From: Amorphophallus konjac
Taxonomy: Eukaryota > Streptophyta > Magnoliopsida > Alismatales > Araceae
DNA length: 64,000 nt
Direction: 5' to 3'
Assembly (NCBI GenBank): GCA_022559845.1
Contig: CM040120.1
Location: forward strand, 305,758,740-305,822,739
Under the pieces are notes generated by a model. It saw only the letters and a list, made by a program, of their open reading frames with translations, did no database searches and was not told the origin of the DNA. A program made the translations under genes and the position numbers. Numbering within the stretch: position 1 is the stretch's first letter; every line of letters begins with the position of its first letter. Below are positions 46,331 to 57,740 of this stretch, piece by piece.

Positions 46331-49300
46331 GGTGGACATAGGTGTTGCAAAGGGTTTGGCAGTCTCGAGTTGGAATTTCTTCATGATTTCTTGTGTGTAC
46401 TTCTTCTGGTTGATAAAAATGTCATCGTCTAGTTGCTTTATTTACAATCTCAAGAAGAAGTTCAGCTCGCCCATCAAGCTCATCTCGAACTCTCCCTGTA
46501 TGAGTTGGGCAAATTCATCATTCATCTTCAAATTAGAGGCTTCAAAAATTATGTCATCTACATAAACTTGAACAATTAAAGAATGCTCATCACAAGTTTT
46601 TGTAAACAACGCCTGATCTATATTACCTCGTTTGAAGCCGTTATCAATAAGAAATGAACTTAAACGATCATACCATGCACGGGGAGCTTGTTTTAATCCA
46701 TACAGTGCCTTATCCAACCTGTACACGTGGTCTGGATATGTTTCATCCTCAAAGCCCGGTGGTTGTTCCACGTACACTTCTTCCTTGATTATCCCGTTGA
46801 GGAAGGCACTCTTCACGTCCATTTGAAATAGCTTGATATTCATGTGACAAGCATAAGCAAGTAAGATTCTAACGGCTTCTAATCTAGCCACATGAGCGAA
46901 GGATTCATCAAAATCAATGCCGAATTCTTGAGAGTAGCCCTTGGCTACTAACCTTGCCTTATTCCTCACAACCACCCCATCTTCACTAAGTTTGTTTCGG
47001 AAAACCCACTTAGTTTCGATTGTAGGATGATTATCAGGCCGGGGCACGAGGAACCACACCCGATTCCTTTGGAATTGGTGTAGTTCTTCTTGCATGGCGA
47101 GAACCCAAGAATTGTCATTCAAAGCATCATCTAAAGACTTAGGCTCAATGCTAGAAAGTAAAGCTAAGTTATCGTGAATTTCAACTTCCCTCATTGAAGC
47201 CCGCAATCGAATTCCTTCATCCACACCACCGACCACATTCTCCAATGGATGCTCCTTGTGCGTGGTCCATTGGTGTGGAAGGTTCGGATGCACTTGATCT
47301 TCTTGTTGTGCTTTCTCCTCTTGTTCACTTCCTTTATCTTGATTTGCTGCCTCACCTTGTTTGCTCGACTCTCCCTTTTCAACTTCATTCTCCCCTGTAA
47401 CAATAAAATGATCATTATCATTTGACTTTCTCATAGTGTATTCATCAACAACAACATGTGGACTCTCCTCGATAACAAGTGTTCTAGTATTATAAACACG
47501 GTAAGCTCTAGAAGTTAGAGAATACCCGAGGAAAATCCCTTTATCACTCTTCGCATCAAAATTTTCAAGATTGTCTTTACCATTGTTCAAAATGTAACAT
47601 ATAAATCCAAATGGCTTAAAATGTGATATGTTGGGTTTCTTACCTTTGTATAGCTCGTAAGGAGTTTTCTTAAGGATCGGTCTTACCATTGCTCGATTTG
47701 TGATGTAGCAGGCAGTGTTCACTGCCTCCGTCCATAGGTACTGTGGAAGACCGTTCTCCTCAAGCATGGTACGCGCCATCTCCACGAGCGTCATATTTTT
47801 CCTCTCGACCACTCCATTTTGTTGCGGGGTTCTAGGTGATGAGAATTGATGTTCATACCCCTGCTTCCTGCAAAATTCATCAAACTGATGATTTTCAAAT
47901 TCTCTTCCGTGGTCACTTTGAATTTTTTGAATTGAATAACCTTTTTCATTTTGAATTCTAGCACAAAAACCAATGAATTCATTGCAAGCATCACTCTTGT
48001 TGGCTAGAAACAAAACCCATGCATATCACAAGAAATCATCGACAATCACGAAACCATAAAGCTTCCCTCCAAGACTCCGAGTCCTGGTGGGACCAAACAA
48101 ATCTAGATGCAACAATTGAAGGGGTTTTTCTATTGTAACAATATTTTTGTATTTAAAAGAAGTTGTGGTTTGTTTTCCTTTATTACATGCTTCACAAATT
48201 TTTGATGATTCAAAATTTAAACTAGGAAGACCTCTAACTAAGCCATGATGATTCAGCTTCCTAATGACATTAAGACTGGCATGCCCAAGACGGCGATGCC
48301 ACAACCAGACATCTTCAGCTTTGTTAGCAACCAAATATAATTTTTTAGAAGCAATTTCATCAAAATGAACCTGGTAAGTATTGTTACTTTTCACTCCTAT
48401 GAATTTGATTTCATGTGAGTTAGCATCGACAATGGTGCAGTGAGAAGACTCAAAAATAACTTTGTGACCTTTGTCACAGAGTTGACTTATACTAAGCAGG
48501 TTATGGCGAAGACCTCTAACAAGTGAAATATCTTCAATACAATGGTTGAGATCCTTACCAATTCCCCCAATTTCGATTATCTTACCTCTATCCTGTCCAG
48601 CAAAAATTACCGTACCGCCATTTTTCTCTGCAAGGTCTGTAAAAAGTTGTTTATTCCCTGTCATGTGCCTGGAGCATCCGCTGTCCAGGTACCATTTATT
48701 CTCTCCAGCCTTCATGCAGACCTGCACCAACAAGTAACCATGCTCATTTTGATTTGGGTACCCAAGCGAGCTTGGGTCCCGTGATGTTAGCATTTCCAAA
48801 GGATTGATTGCATTTACTGAAAAACATGTCATCATAATATTGCATTAACTGGCATATGTACATGTCATGCCCTATCTTCCCACAATAAAAATAAGTGGGT
48901 CTCTTCCTACCAAAATTTCTTCTTTTATTTACATTCCTAAAAGTGGAGGGGAAACTAGAATTAACAGTTGATGTATCATAGTGTGTGTGTGAACATTCTC
49001 CATGATGAAATGAACTTTTAACAACATAATGAAAACCATTATTGTTGCCATGCACAAATTGTGAACTCTTCACAGTTTGTTTCTCTTTCCCATTCAACAT
49101 CTTTTCATTGTCATTTTTCATTTTGTCCAATTTAGTGAGAAGATCTACATTCTTTCCGTTCATTTCTTCCTTGGCTTTCTCACATTCAATTAATTTGGCA
49201 TTCAATTTTTCCAGCTCATTTTTCAACAAATCATGCCTTTCTTGAATTTCATCCTTGAGTTTTAAAGCGTTTTTCTTTTCTACATCTAGGCATGCAATTT

Positions 49301-50603
49301 CATCTTCGAACAAAGTCACTTTGGATTCCAACACATCATTTGCATTTTTGAAATTTTTAACATGCATCTCAAACAGACTACATTTTTCACATGAATTAGA
49401 TGAATGCAAGATTTCATGGATTTTCTTCCTTAGAGTTCTATTTTCATTTTTTATTCCTTTATACTTTTCATTTAATTCCTCATAGGCAAGCTCCCGATGT
49501 TCATTAGTGATAAGCTCTAAGTCAGAGATTACCTGTTCTTGATCGCTTCTGGCCATGAGGCACATGTTCTTTACCAGCTCTTCAATATTTTCTTCTTCAT
49601 CGGACGTAGGCTCATCCTCGTCCTCGTCACTCCATGTAGCCTTCATCGCCTTGGGCTTCCTGCCTTTCACCATCTTTCCTTTCTTCTTTTACAGCTCGGG
49701 GCATTCACCTCGCATGTGCCCCATCTTCTTACACTCATAACACATAACTTCCGCCGCTTTTGTTGGTTCGTTCCTCTGCTTCGGCTGCTTCCTTCCTTTC
49801 TTGAAATTTCCACCAAATCATCTTCTTTGGCACAAGAACTGTCTTACTCTTCTTGTTAGCATGGCAACTTCTTTGTCATCGGTGGTTCCCATAGAATCCT
49901 CTTGGCTTGAAATTGTTTCCAAGTAAGCTTTCAACGCAACGGACTTTTTCTTCTTTGTGTCCTTTTCCGTTCTCTTAATGTTAATCTCATAGGCCATCAA
50001 CGACCCTATGAGTGTAACCACGGTGAGGGTAGACAAGTCTTTAGAATCCTCTATCACAGTTGCCTTGGTGTGTCAGCTTGGTGATAGGGACCTTAGCACT
50101 TTCTTTACCAAATCGGTGTCCTTGAACTCTCTTCCGAGTGATTTTAACCCATTTGTGATCTCCATGAGACATGCGAACATATCGGAGATACTTTCTTCCT
50201 CTTTCATGTGAAATAGCTCGTAGTCACGGATCAACATGTTCACCTTCGTCTCCTTGACTTCTGTGGTAGCTTCGTAGATAAGCTTGAGCTTGTCCCACAT
50301 TTCTTTTGCGCTGCTACACAGGGAGACACGAGCATACTCGTTAGGGTGAATAGCACACTGAATAATATTTAAAGCATTAAAGTTCACATTAGCTTTCTTA
50401 ATACTATCATCATCCCACATATCCTCACCAGGGTGTAAAACATACGGACCATTCCTAATGACAGTCCATATTTCATGACTTTGAGCACGTAGGAAGACAG
50501 TCATCCTATCCTTCCAGTAAGGGTAGTTACTACAATCAAAAAAAGGTGGTCTATGTATAGAATGCCCTTCGGGCATTAACTCCTTGTTAAGATTGTTGGC
50601 CAT
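46331..50603 (-). pseudogene. gag-pol of C2, broken
   Basis: Gag starts at ATG 50603 (FFDCSNYPYWKDRM) and is interrupted after 50073; it continues at 50057-49818, then a zinc knuckle CYECKKMGHMRGEC near 49740-49690 followed by a TAA. The next segment (49673-48744) is a long Glu/Lys-rich coiled coil ending in a second knuckle whose first Cys is Tyr (YFYCGKIGHDMYIC). Protease WYLDSGCSRH and the integrase HHCC site (WHRRLGHASL..CEAC) lie in 48835-48026; a stop near 48020 splits integrase, whose core and reverse transcriptase ([33 protein letters not shown]) continue in 48013-46442. At least four stops or shifts make it inactive. Confidence 0.9.
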
Positions 50604-50655
50604 TCCAAACAGATCTCTCTAAACCACTAGGTTTCTAGATGGAAATAGAGTCGAG

Positions 50656-50667
50656 GCTCTGATACCA
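50656..50667 (-). promoter_or_regulatory. Primer-binding site of C2 (tRNA-iMet)
   Basis: The minus strand reads TGGTATCAGAGC two bases from the LTR at 50670. Confidence 0.92.
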
Positions 50668-50669
50668 AT

Positions 50670-52599
50670 TGTTGGCCCAGTTAGGAGGCAATTGAGAGGG
50701 GGGTGAATTGATTGCCTACCCTTTTCAACAAATGTAGACTTAATTAAATCAAACCACATATATGGTAAATAAACCTTAGATAAAGCTTGATTAGAATGTA
50801 TGAATGAAAGGCAAGCAAGCCCTCACAACTTCCCAGCGCAGAAATATAATCACTCGGAGAACAATGTATGAGCGGACAGTTAATCAAACTCTCGTCTCAC
50901 CGACTCACACTCGTAGTACGAATGGATAGGAAATATCAACAACCACATAAAAAGCAAACCACGGCACAGTGATTTTTAGGTGGTTCGCACGCACCAAGTG
51001 CCGTCCTACGTCCACCCCTCTCACCTCGAGAGGATTTCACTAAAACACCCTGCACGACGGCAACAACCACCACACACAAGCACGATGGCCCACACACGTG
51101 CGTTCTCGCACGATGACGAGAAGCCCCACACACACTCGGAGCAAGCTCCGAAATCATCTAAAGAGAGAAGTAAAATGGAAATGACAAAGCCCAGTCTGAG
51201 ATTTATGATCTAAGCACAACAGAACTAAGAAGATGATGTACAAAATAGATCTTCCCCTAAATCCTTCAACCAAACTCGGAGATGAACGAAGGGTGGTTTG
51301 GAATGATGAAACCGAGAGGAGTGAAGTCTCCCCTTGATGAAGCTCGCCCAGGCGGTTTAGGATGGAGAGGAGCCACAGCACGCCTCCAAACTCTACCTCG
51401 GGAACGTGGAGTGCAGTCAGGGACGGAGTTCCACCTTCTCCACGGACGTAGCCCTTCTTCTCCTTCTTCCTACAAGAAGATAGCACGTTAGAAGCTCTTG
51501 GATGCTTCTTCCGATCGAACAAGGGCGGCGTTATATACAAAAGGGATTGAAAGCCAATAAGACACAAAAGCCCTTCCCAAACCTTCTACATATCACATGC
51601 AAAACATGGTACATGCCCTAGGGCCATTATAGTAATTAACCAAGCCAATTGGATCTCTATTAAGTGGGTTTGAAATAGATCCAGAAATCCCGATCGGAAC
51701 GCTCAGAAAAAGTGTCGACTCTTTTTCACGAGTGTTCTGCCAGAACACATAAAAATAACAACTGTGAAACAAGTGTCGACTCATTGAGTCGACACTTTTT
51801 ACCAAGTTTTCTGGCCTGTGAAGTTCACAACATTCGTGGTGAAAAATATCGACTCTTGAGGTCGACACTTTTTCAGAAATGTTCTGTTTTCACAGAGTTA
51901 AACAAACTTACCTGAAAGTGTCGACTTCATAGGTCGACACTTTTTCCGAACGCTTCTGACTTTGCTAAGTTAACAGAACGCTAGTGAAAGTGTCGACTCC
52001 ATGGGTCGACACTTTCTGCCAGCGTTATAAAACCTCAACGCACTGCAGAGAGTGTCCAAATAAGTGTCGACCTCATGGGTCGACACTTTTCCTGACAGAT
52101 GGAAAATCTAAATAAAACCCATTGAATGACCACGAATCATGAAACATGGTTCAAAATCAAACATATAAGCACTGATAGATGAGATTCCCATTTACAAACC
52201 AGATTTTAATATCCAATTAATCATTCATTCTTACCATGGCCTTCAAGATTTGAGTGTTAACTTCACATAGAACCTGCACTATCAAATTGCCATTCATCTC
52301 AAACTCAAAGTTAGCAATTGACATTCTCAATCAACAATGTCATTGCATATGAACTAAATAATTCAGCAGACTTGAACTTTCTATTCCATCAACTAACAAC
52401 TATGATACAAAAGCCTTGTGATCAACATTCAACTTACACCTTTTCTTCTTGAACAAGCCTCAAACTGATCAAACATTCATTCAATCTTTCAAAGTGCACA
52501 TTCCACATTCATCAATTATATATCAATGCAAATCACATAAAAAATAAACTCATGACATTTTAATTCAAGATCTTCGTCAAAATAGACCGGGGCACAACA
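50670..52599 (-). mobile_element. 5' LTR of C2
   Basis: 1,930 bp, matching 30558-32465 with many substitutions. It contains five palindromic units (51773-52086) against four in the other LTR. The TATA region is near 51530 on the minus strand. Confidence 0.88.
51711..52086. repeat. 72-bp tandem units with GTGTCGAC..GTCGACAC core, right LTR
   Basis: Cores at 51773-51795, 51846-51868 (degenerate left arm), 51918-51940, 51990-52012 and 52064-52086, spacing 73, 72, 72 and 74. The fifth unit is missing from the left LTR. Confidence 0.9.
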
Positions 52600-52604
52600 G
52601 GACA
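52600..52604. repeat. Probable target-site duplication of C2, right copy
   Basis: GGACA versus GGACC at 30553-30557. Confidence 0.6.
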
Positions 52605-54729
52605 CAGTCAGCAGAGCATTCATCTTCCTGTGGGGCCACATGATCCCAACGCTAGAAGACATAGCGAGGATCATTGGATTACGGGTCCACAGAGCGTCGG
52701 TGACAGGATGGACATATGGGGACTACCGAGAGATGGCGCAGGAGCTGCTGGGATTGGATCTATTGAGGCCCGGGCATCAGTCCTCCATGCTAGGATGAGC
52801 GACACTCCAGGAGAGCCTGGGGCTGAGGAGAGCTGCTATAACTGTAGGGGAGCTGCCAGAGGAGCACATCAGGAGAGTGATAGACCAGGTTCGGGGGAGA
52901 GTAGCAGCAGAGCCGGGACCAGAGGGAGACATCACCTTGCGGCGCTTCCTGATTTTACTATTCGGGAAGCTTCTTTTCGCGACCAGAGTCGAGAGAGTGA
53001 GCATTAGGCTCCTCTCTTTACTGAGAGATTTAGATGGAGTAGGAGGATACGCCTGGGGAGCAGCGGTCCTAGCGTTTCTCTTCGACTCGCTGAGTATGAC
53101 CGACCGACAGACCATGCTGGGCGGGTTCTCGCCTTTCCTACAGGTAAAAATGCTATACACATTAAACTTTAAATGCTTTTCTATATGCTTGCTATTATTA
53201 TATGATGACACTTGACTTATGCAGGTCTGGAGCCACCTGTACCTCCTGGCTTAGGGCGAGGGAAGGAGCTACACCCAGAGCGGATCCCCATCGCGAGACG
53301 GTGGGTAGTGGCACGGGGCATGGGATCGATCCGGCGCCTTGCTCAGGCGATCCAGGACGACATCGACACTTTCCCATATGCATCGGTAAAACTCTTGACT
53401 CAAACTTTCTATATTCTTTAAATGCTTATAAATGCTTATGTAAATGCTGACATTGACTCAATTGCCTTTTCAGGTGCGCTGGACACCTTACCAAGACGAG
53501 GGTCACGAGGGGCAGCCTTGGGTGGAGGCAGCCCAGGTGTACGCCGGATGAGAGATCTGGCTACATTGCCTAAAAATCATCGAGCCTCTCCATCATCGAC
53601 TGATCAAGAGGACGAGGGGAGTACACCAGCCATAGGTCGAGTTCCCCGAGCGAGACGACGAGCGCTTTGGGAGATCTGCAAAGGGACTCAATGGCGACAT
53701 CGATTGGGTCACTCGGGTGATTGACCAGGTGCGAGACTGGACACGGAGGGGTCGGAAGGTGAGAGCCTGAGCTAACAGCGACGAGGCCTAGCTAAAGGCT
53801 TTTGCGTGGAGGTACAGTAACCGGATATTCCGCGACGTCCAATGACTGGTATGACTTCTAAACTTATGCTCTTGAATTAAATTATATTATTACTATATGC
53901 ACTAACACCTTGGTTTGCTATATGCAGTTAGACCCTCAGGGACGCATAGCGGAGTTGCAGGGACTCCTCCACACTACTGTACAGCAGAGGGACGAGCTCC
54001 AGCACACGCTGGACCTTCTAGTGAGTTTCCCTGAACCTTAGACTTATTATGCTAATGCTCATGATGAATGTGACTGACCTTGATTTCTAAAATGCAGCGA
54101 GCTGATGGAGCGCAGCGACGCGGACCAGATGCACCGTCCTCTTCATCACAGCCTGCGAGAGACCGAGCTGAGCGAGATGCTGACTTTACTCGAGCAGTGG
54201 TTCGGGCTGAAGAGGCTGAGGCCACTCTCGCAGAGAGGGTAAGCAAATCAAATTGATTTCGTTTTGAATTGAATGTTTATAATATACAAATGCCTAACTG
54301 TGATGAATGTTAATGCAGACGAGAGAGCTGACCGTGGCATTGGCCGAGGCGGAGTGTGCTAGGGTAGAGGCGGAGTGACTCCGTGCAGAGGTGGAGAGGT
54401 TGAGCGTGGGGTTAGCAGATTTAGAGCGCTACCGGACCGAGGCACGAGAGGCTTGGCGCCTGGCCTATGACATGAAGATTGAGCTACAGATGATGGAGAG
54501 GACCATGCAGATGATAGGCCGTGGACCAGAGCGGAGCGTGTCCCAGAGCGGTGCTCGGAGCGGCTCGTTCCCCGACTTCTTGACCGGCTCCTCCGGCCAT
54601 TGGAGGAATGTGGAGGGAGACAAGAGGCGACGACGGGAGGAGGGTAGCACCGCCATGGGCCCTCCGGAGAAGAGGCATGAGGGGACCGGTGACAGCGGCG
54701 GTCCAGGAGAGGGACCCACCGGGGCATGA

Positions 54730-55260
54730 CTTGTACTCTTCTTTTTCTTTTTTTGATGCACACTTATACATGACTGGCATTTAGTGAAATGAAATCTTTT
54801 TGTTGTTTTTTTATTTATTTAAGATGCAAATGTGTATGAATGTGAATGCTGACTCACTGACCCACAACCCCAAGTTTGACAGAAAGTACGGTTGGGAGAG
54901 ACGGAGAGAGAACGGCATGATTGACTAAGAGGGAAAAAGTTATCCAAATCTGGCAAAACCTGACAAACGGTCTAATTCAAGACCGCCAGACGTAGAAAAA
55001 CGGTCGAACCAATGACCGTTAGAAGGACAGAGGAAGGCGGTAAATGAAGGGATAAAATGGTCAAATTTTAGATCACATGGGGACTCCTAGCGGTCGTACG
55101 ATCGACCGCTAGTGCAAAAACCCTGTGTAGTCCGAGCGGGACTCTTCCGTGAGAGTCCGAACCCGAGGATACAGGCCTCTAATCTGCACTAGAACACACC
55201 CTAACTTAAATTGAGGCTACATAGCCCTAATCCTAATGCACCAACACTAAAAATAGAGCT
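54730..55260. other. Spacer between the two antisense genes of Tat A2
   Basis: No gene. It carries three Tat A palindromes at 54967-54987, 55000-55020 and 55087-55112; the last is perfect with 10-bp arms (CTAGCGGTCG..CGACCGCTAG) and lies about 150 bases upstream of the TATA box of the next gene. Confidence 0.65.
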
Positions 55261-55267
55261 CTATAAG
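55261..55267 (+). promoter_or_regulatory. TATA box of the DUF7745-like gene
   Basis: CTATAAG, 83 bases upstream of the ATG at 55350, in a setting free of upstream ATG-initiated long frames. It is a good candidate for an element-internal promoter reading antisense to Tat A2. Confidence 0.5.
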
Positions 55268-55349
55268 TAGGAACAAGCCCAGAATTCGCAGCACACCATA
55301 ATTCTCTGCTATAAGCCTTGAAATTCCATCAAAATCACTCAAGAATATC

Positions 55350-56697
55350 ATGAAGAGGAGCATTCACATTAGTGCCATGGGGGAGATGGTCTATACCGGG
55401 CCAAAGGCTGCTAAGAAAGAGCATGGGGAGCTACATCGACTGACCTCAATCCCCAAGCACTTGAGCTTAAGTTCCTCAAGAGAGGTAAGTTGTAATTTGA
55501 TCAAAAGTTCATGAAATTCCTTTTTTTTCTTTTCATGATCTTCTTCTCTTCTTTCTTCTTCTTTTTTTCTTTTCTAGCTTCTTCCTGGCCCAAGATGCTA
55601 CTCTAATCTAAAGTGGGTGGCTCCCATGATCAAGGAACTCCCTTTAGAGGTCCTCTCAATCTTAAGGGCATGGCACCTCCACCCTTTAGTGGTTCTAGCT
55701 AAGAATTTCCAAAAAATCTCCTTGGATTGGTCAAGCATTTCAGCCCTTATAGAGCTATGGCATCCACAAACACACACTTTCCTCTTCCCAACCTTTGAAG
55801 CCATTGTCCTATTAGAGGACGTAGAAACCTACCTAGCCCTTCCTAAGACTAAGGTGGGGGATGAAGACCAAGTGTGTCATACGGTTGAGCCTATAAATCC
55901 ATCACTCATATTAGGGGATTTCATACACAATCCAAAAGATGTTAGGACCATGATCAGCACATGCCATATCCATTTGATACCCATGGCTCAATGGATAACC
56001 GCTTATTGTAAGAACAAGAGTGGAAGATTTGAAGCCATAGCCAAAGCTACCTCAATTTGCTTGTGCGGGGTCTTCCTTTTCACCACCACCGACCACCTCT
56101 TGGACATCCAAAACCTTAGCATTATTAGTGGGCTGTGGCGGGGTTTATCTATCTCTCAAGCGGTCCTTTCATACCTCTACGAAGGCCTTAGCTCAGCTTC
56201 CCTAGGAGGGCCACACTTTGGGTCAATGATCATCCTTGAGTGTTGGATGGGAGTGAGACTTAAGTTTCTACCAAAGGAGGACTTGCCTTCAACTAGCCAG
56301 ATATTCGGGAGCCACCCTCTATTCTTCATAGGAGGCGCATTTGGGTTTTCTTCACAGGTTGAGTGCCGGGTGGCGGACAAGAAAACACGAGATGAATGGC
56401 GCCTCTACCTTAACACTTTGCCCATTGATAAGTTCGTGATGTGCTCTTCAAAGCACTACTCTGAGAGTACCTCAGCGACCGGGCCTAGACTTGCAGCTAG
56501 TGGGGGACACTACCTTGGCGATCTACAACCTGCACCGGTGCTATCTTCAAGTTGGCCTACCCCGTACTACGGTGCCTGCACTATCGCACTTCCCTGTCCT
56601 TCTAGCTAGGAAGATCAGGATCGAGGAGGACGAGCGAGCAATCCGGAACGCACTAATCATGTGGGAAATCAGCCGGGTGCGTGTTTGGCAAGCATAA
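55350..56697 (+). pseudogene. DUF7745-like two-exon gene, antisense in Tat A2, frameshifted
   Basis: Exon 1 55350-55484 (MKRSIHISAM, 45 codons) ends at AGAG|GTAAGT; exon 2 begins 55578 after a T-rich tract and TTCTAG, in the same phase. Exon 2 is open to 56609 with features of the plant DUF7745/PMD-related group: a PLVVLAKNF start, 'HTFLFPTFEAIVLLEDVETYL', 'PMAQWITAYCK' and a basic end. Near 56470 the conserved reading moves to another frame (LQLVGDTTLAIYNLHRCYLQ, stop at 56695), so there is one frameshift. Family naming is by memory of the pattern and is moderate; the splice sites and frame continuity are directly seen. It lies downstream of the PMD-like gene in the same orientation, opposite to pol. 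Confidence 0.55.
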
Positions 56698-56950
56698 GTG
56701 TCAGAGGATGAGAAAGGATACCGTGCTTTTGTGAAGGAATTGCACAAGATCTGGCCTCGCGCGGACATAAGAATGAATATAATTTGAGCTTTTTTTTCTT
56801 GATGTACTTGGAATTTATCAATGAAATAATGTTCAATGAACTTGATTGAATGGAATAAGAGTTCTGTGTTGGAAAACGTGTAATGGATTGCTTGATTGAT
56901 CTTGAATGGATGGACAAATCAGCCTAAAATAGGATTCTATGTTTGACAAA

Positions 56951-57207
56951 TGGTCCATTATAGGACCGCTAACCAGAGACTAGCGGTCTTACGATAGGCC
57001 GCTGGAGATAGCGCTCAGGAAAACTGAGAGTTTTCAACTCTTGGGAGAGGAAAACGGCCTAATTATGGGCCACCAAAAGACTCTGACGGTCTTAATTAAG
57101 ACCGCGAGGGACAATTTTATTGAGAGTTAGTTTTTCTTGCTTTCGGGAAAGGAAAACGGTCTAATTATGAACCGTGATAGAAGGTTAGCGGTCAAATTAT
57201 AGACGGT
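56951..57207. repeat. Dense cluster of Tat A palindromes
   Basis: Members at 56951-56970, 56981-57003, 57053-57072, 57085-57104, 57155-57175 and 57186-57207. All follow (A/T)(G)CGGTC or CGGCC, 8-10 variable bases, then the complementary arm; the loop is often TTACGATA, TAATTATG or TTAATTAA. Confidence 0.8.
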
Positions 57208-57439
57208 GAGAAAACCAGAAAAATAAGATTTGTGAGCTTTGAATCTTGGGTGCTTGAACCGGCGCCTGCACACATTTAGACAAGAAAATAAGTTATATCT
57301 GTTCTTAGACTCAATCCTTTGCCAGAAGCAAGTTAGAAAATGACCAGTTCTTGATATTTGGTCAAGGGGTGGAGCCTTATTAAATAGGTGGAATTATAAT
57401 GAGAAAATGCGAATGCATGCTATGCAAAATGATGGTATT

Positions 57440-57740
57440 TTTGGGATTTTGGAAATATTTGATTTTTGTGGGGTTTTTGAATATCTGAATGTTTTTGAAA
57501 TTTTGCAATATCTGATTTTTGTGGATTTTGAAATATATCATTTTTTTGGATTTTGAAATATGTGATTTCTTTTTTTGATTTTGAAATATATGATTTTTTT
57601 GGATTTTGAGATATATGATTTTTTAGATTTTGAATTATATGATTTTTTGGACTTTGAATTATATGATTTTTTTAGATTTTTTAATATATGATTTTTTTGG
57701 ATTTTGAATTATATGATTTTTTTGGATTTTGAATTTTCGA
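57440..57740. repeat. AT-rich minisatellite, about 25-bp unit
   Basis: About ten imperfect units of the type ATATATGATTTTTTTGGATTTTGAA in tandem, varying in T-run length. Confidence 0.85.

Larger units (their letters stand above)
30558..52599 (-). mobile_element. SIRE-like Ty1/copia element C2 with nested insertions
   Basis: LTRs at 30558-32465 and 50670-52599 (TGTTGGCCC...CACAACA on the plus strand), primer site at 50656-50667, PPT beside the left LTR, and a minus-strand gag-protease-integrase-RT-RNase H series. Gag beginning with a 'YPYWKDRM' block, multiple zinc knuckles, long coiled-coil gag and a long 3' region of purine-rich runs resemble the SIRE/Maximus lineage. The 22-kb span is inflated by G2 (8.5 kb) and a Tat B solo LTR (3.0 kb). 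The coding region has many stops and the LTRs differ by substitutions and an indel, so it is old. Confidence 0.88.
29833..54729 (+). pseudogene. Spliced PMD-like gene, antisense to Tat A2, split by copia C2
   Basis: Exons inferred from GT/AG sites and frame: 29833-30064; 30389-30557 joined across C2 to 52605-53143; 53225-53395; 53474-53758; 53938-54020; 54098-54238; 54319-54729. Exon 1 starts MVKKRAVKCL and is basic and Pro-rich. Exon 2 carries the PMD-type block, interrupted after 'LQERWD' at 30557 and resuming with FIFLWGHMIPTLEDIARIIG after 52605. The last exons are coiled-coil rich (GLADLERYRTEAREAWRL). Two TGA codons are seen: about 52795, where Tat A1 has CGA, and about 54376. It is transcribed opposite to the element, so it would need its own promoter. 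Intron bounds are predictions; the join across C2 is supported by alignment to Tat A1. Confidence 0.6.

Noticed and set aside
47191..49859. Plus-strand frames opposite the C2 polyprotein
   Set aside because: Antisense shadows of clear copia domains; no splice or domain evidence, unlike the Tat antisense genes.
55617..56609. DUF7745-like frame as a normal single-copy host gene
   Set aside because: It is flanked by the pol end and the antisense PMD-like gene of one Tat element and surrounded by the element's palindromes, so it is treated as element cargo.
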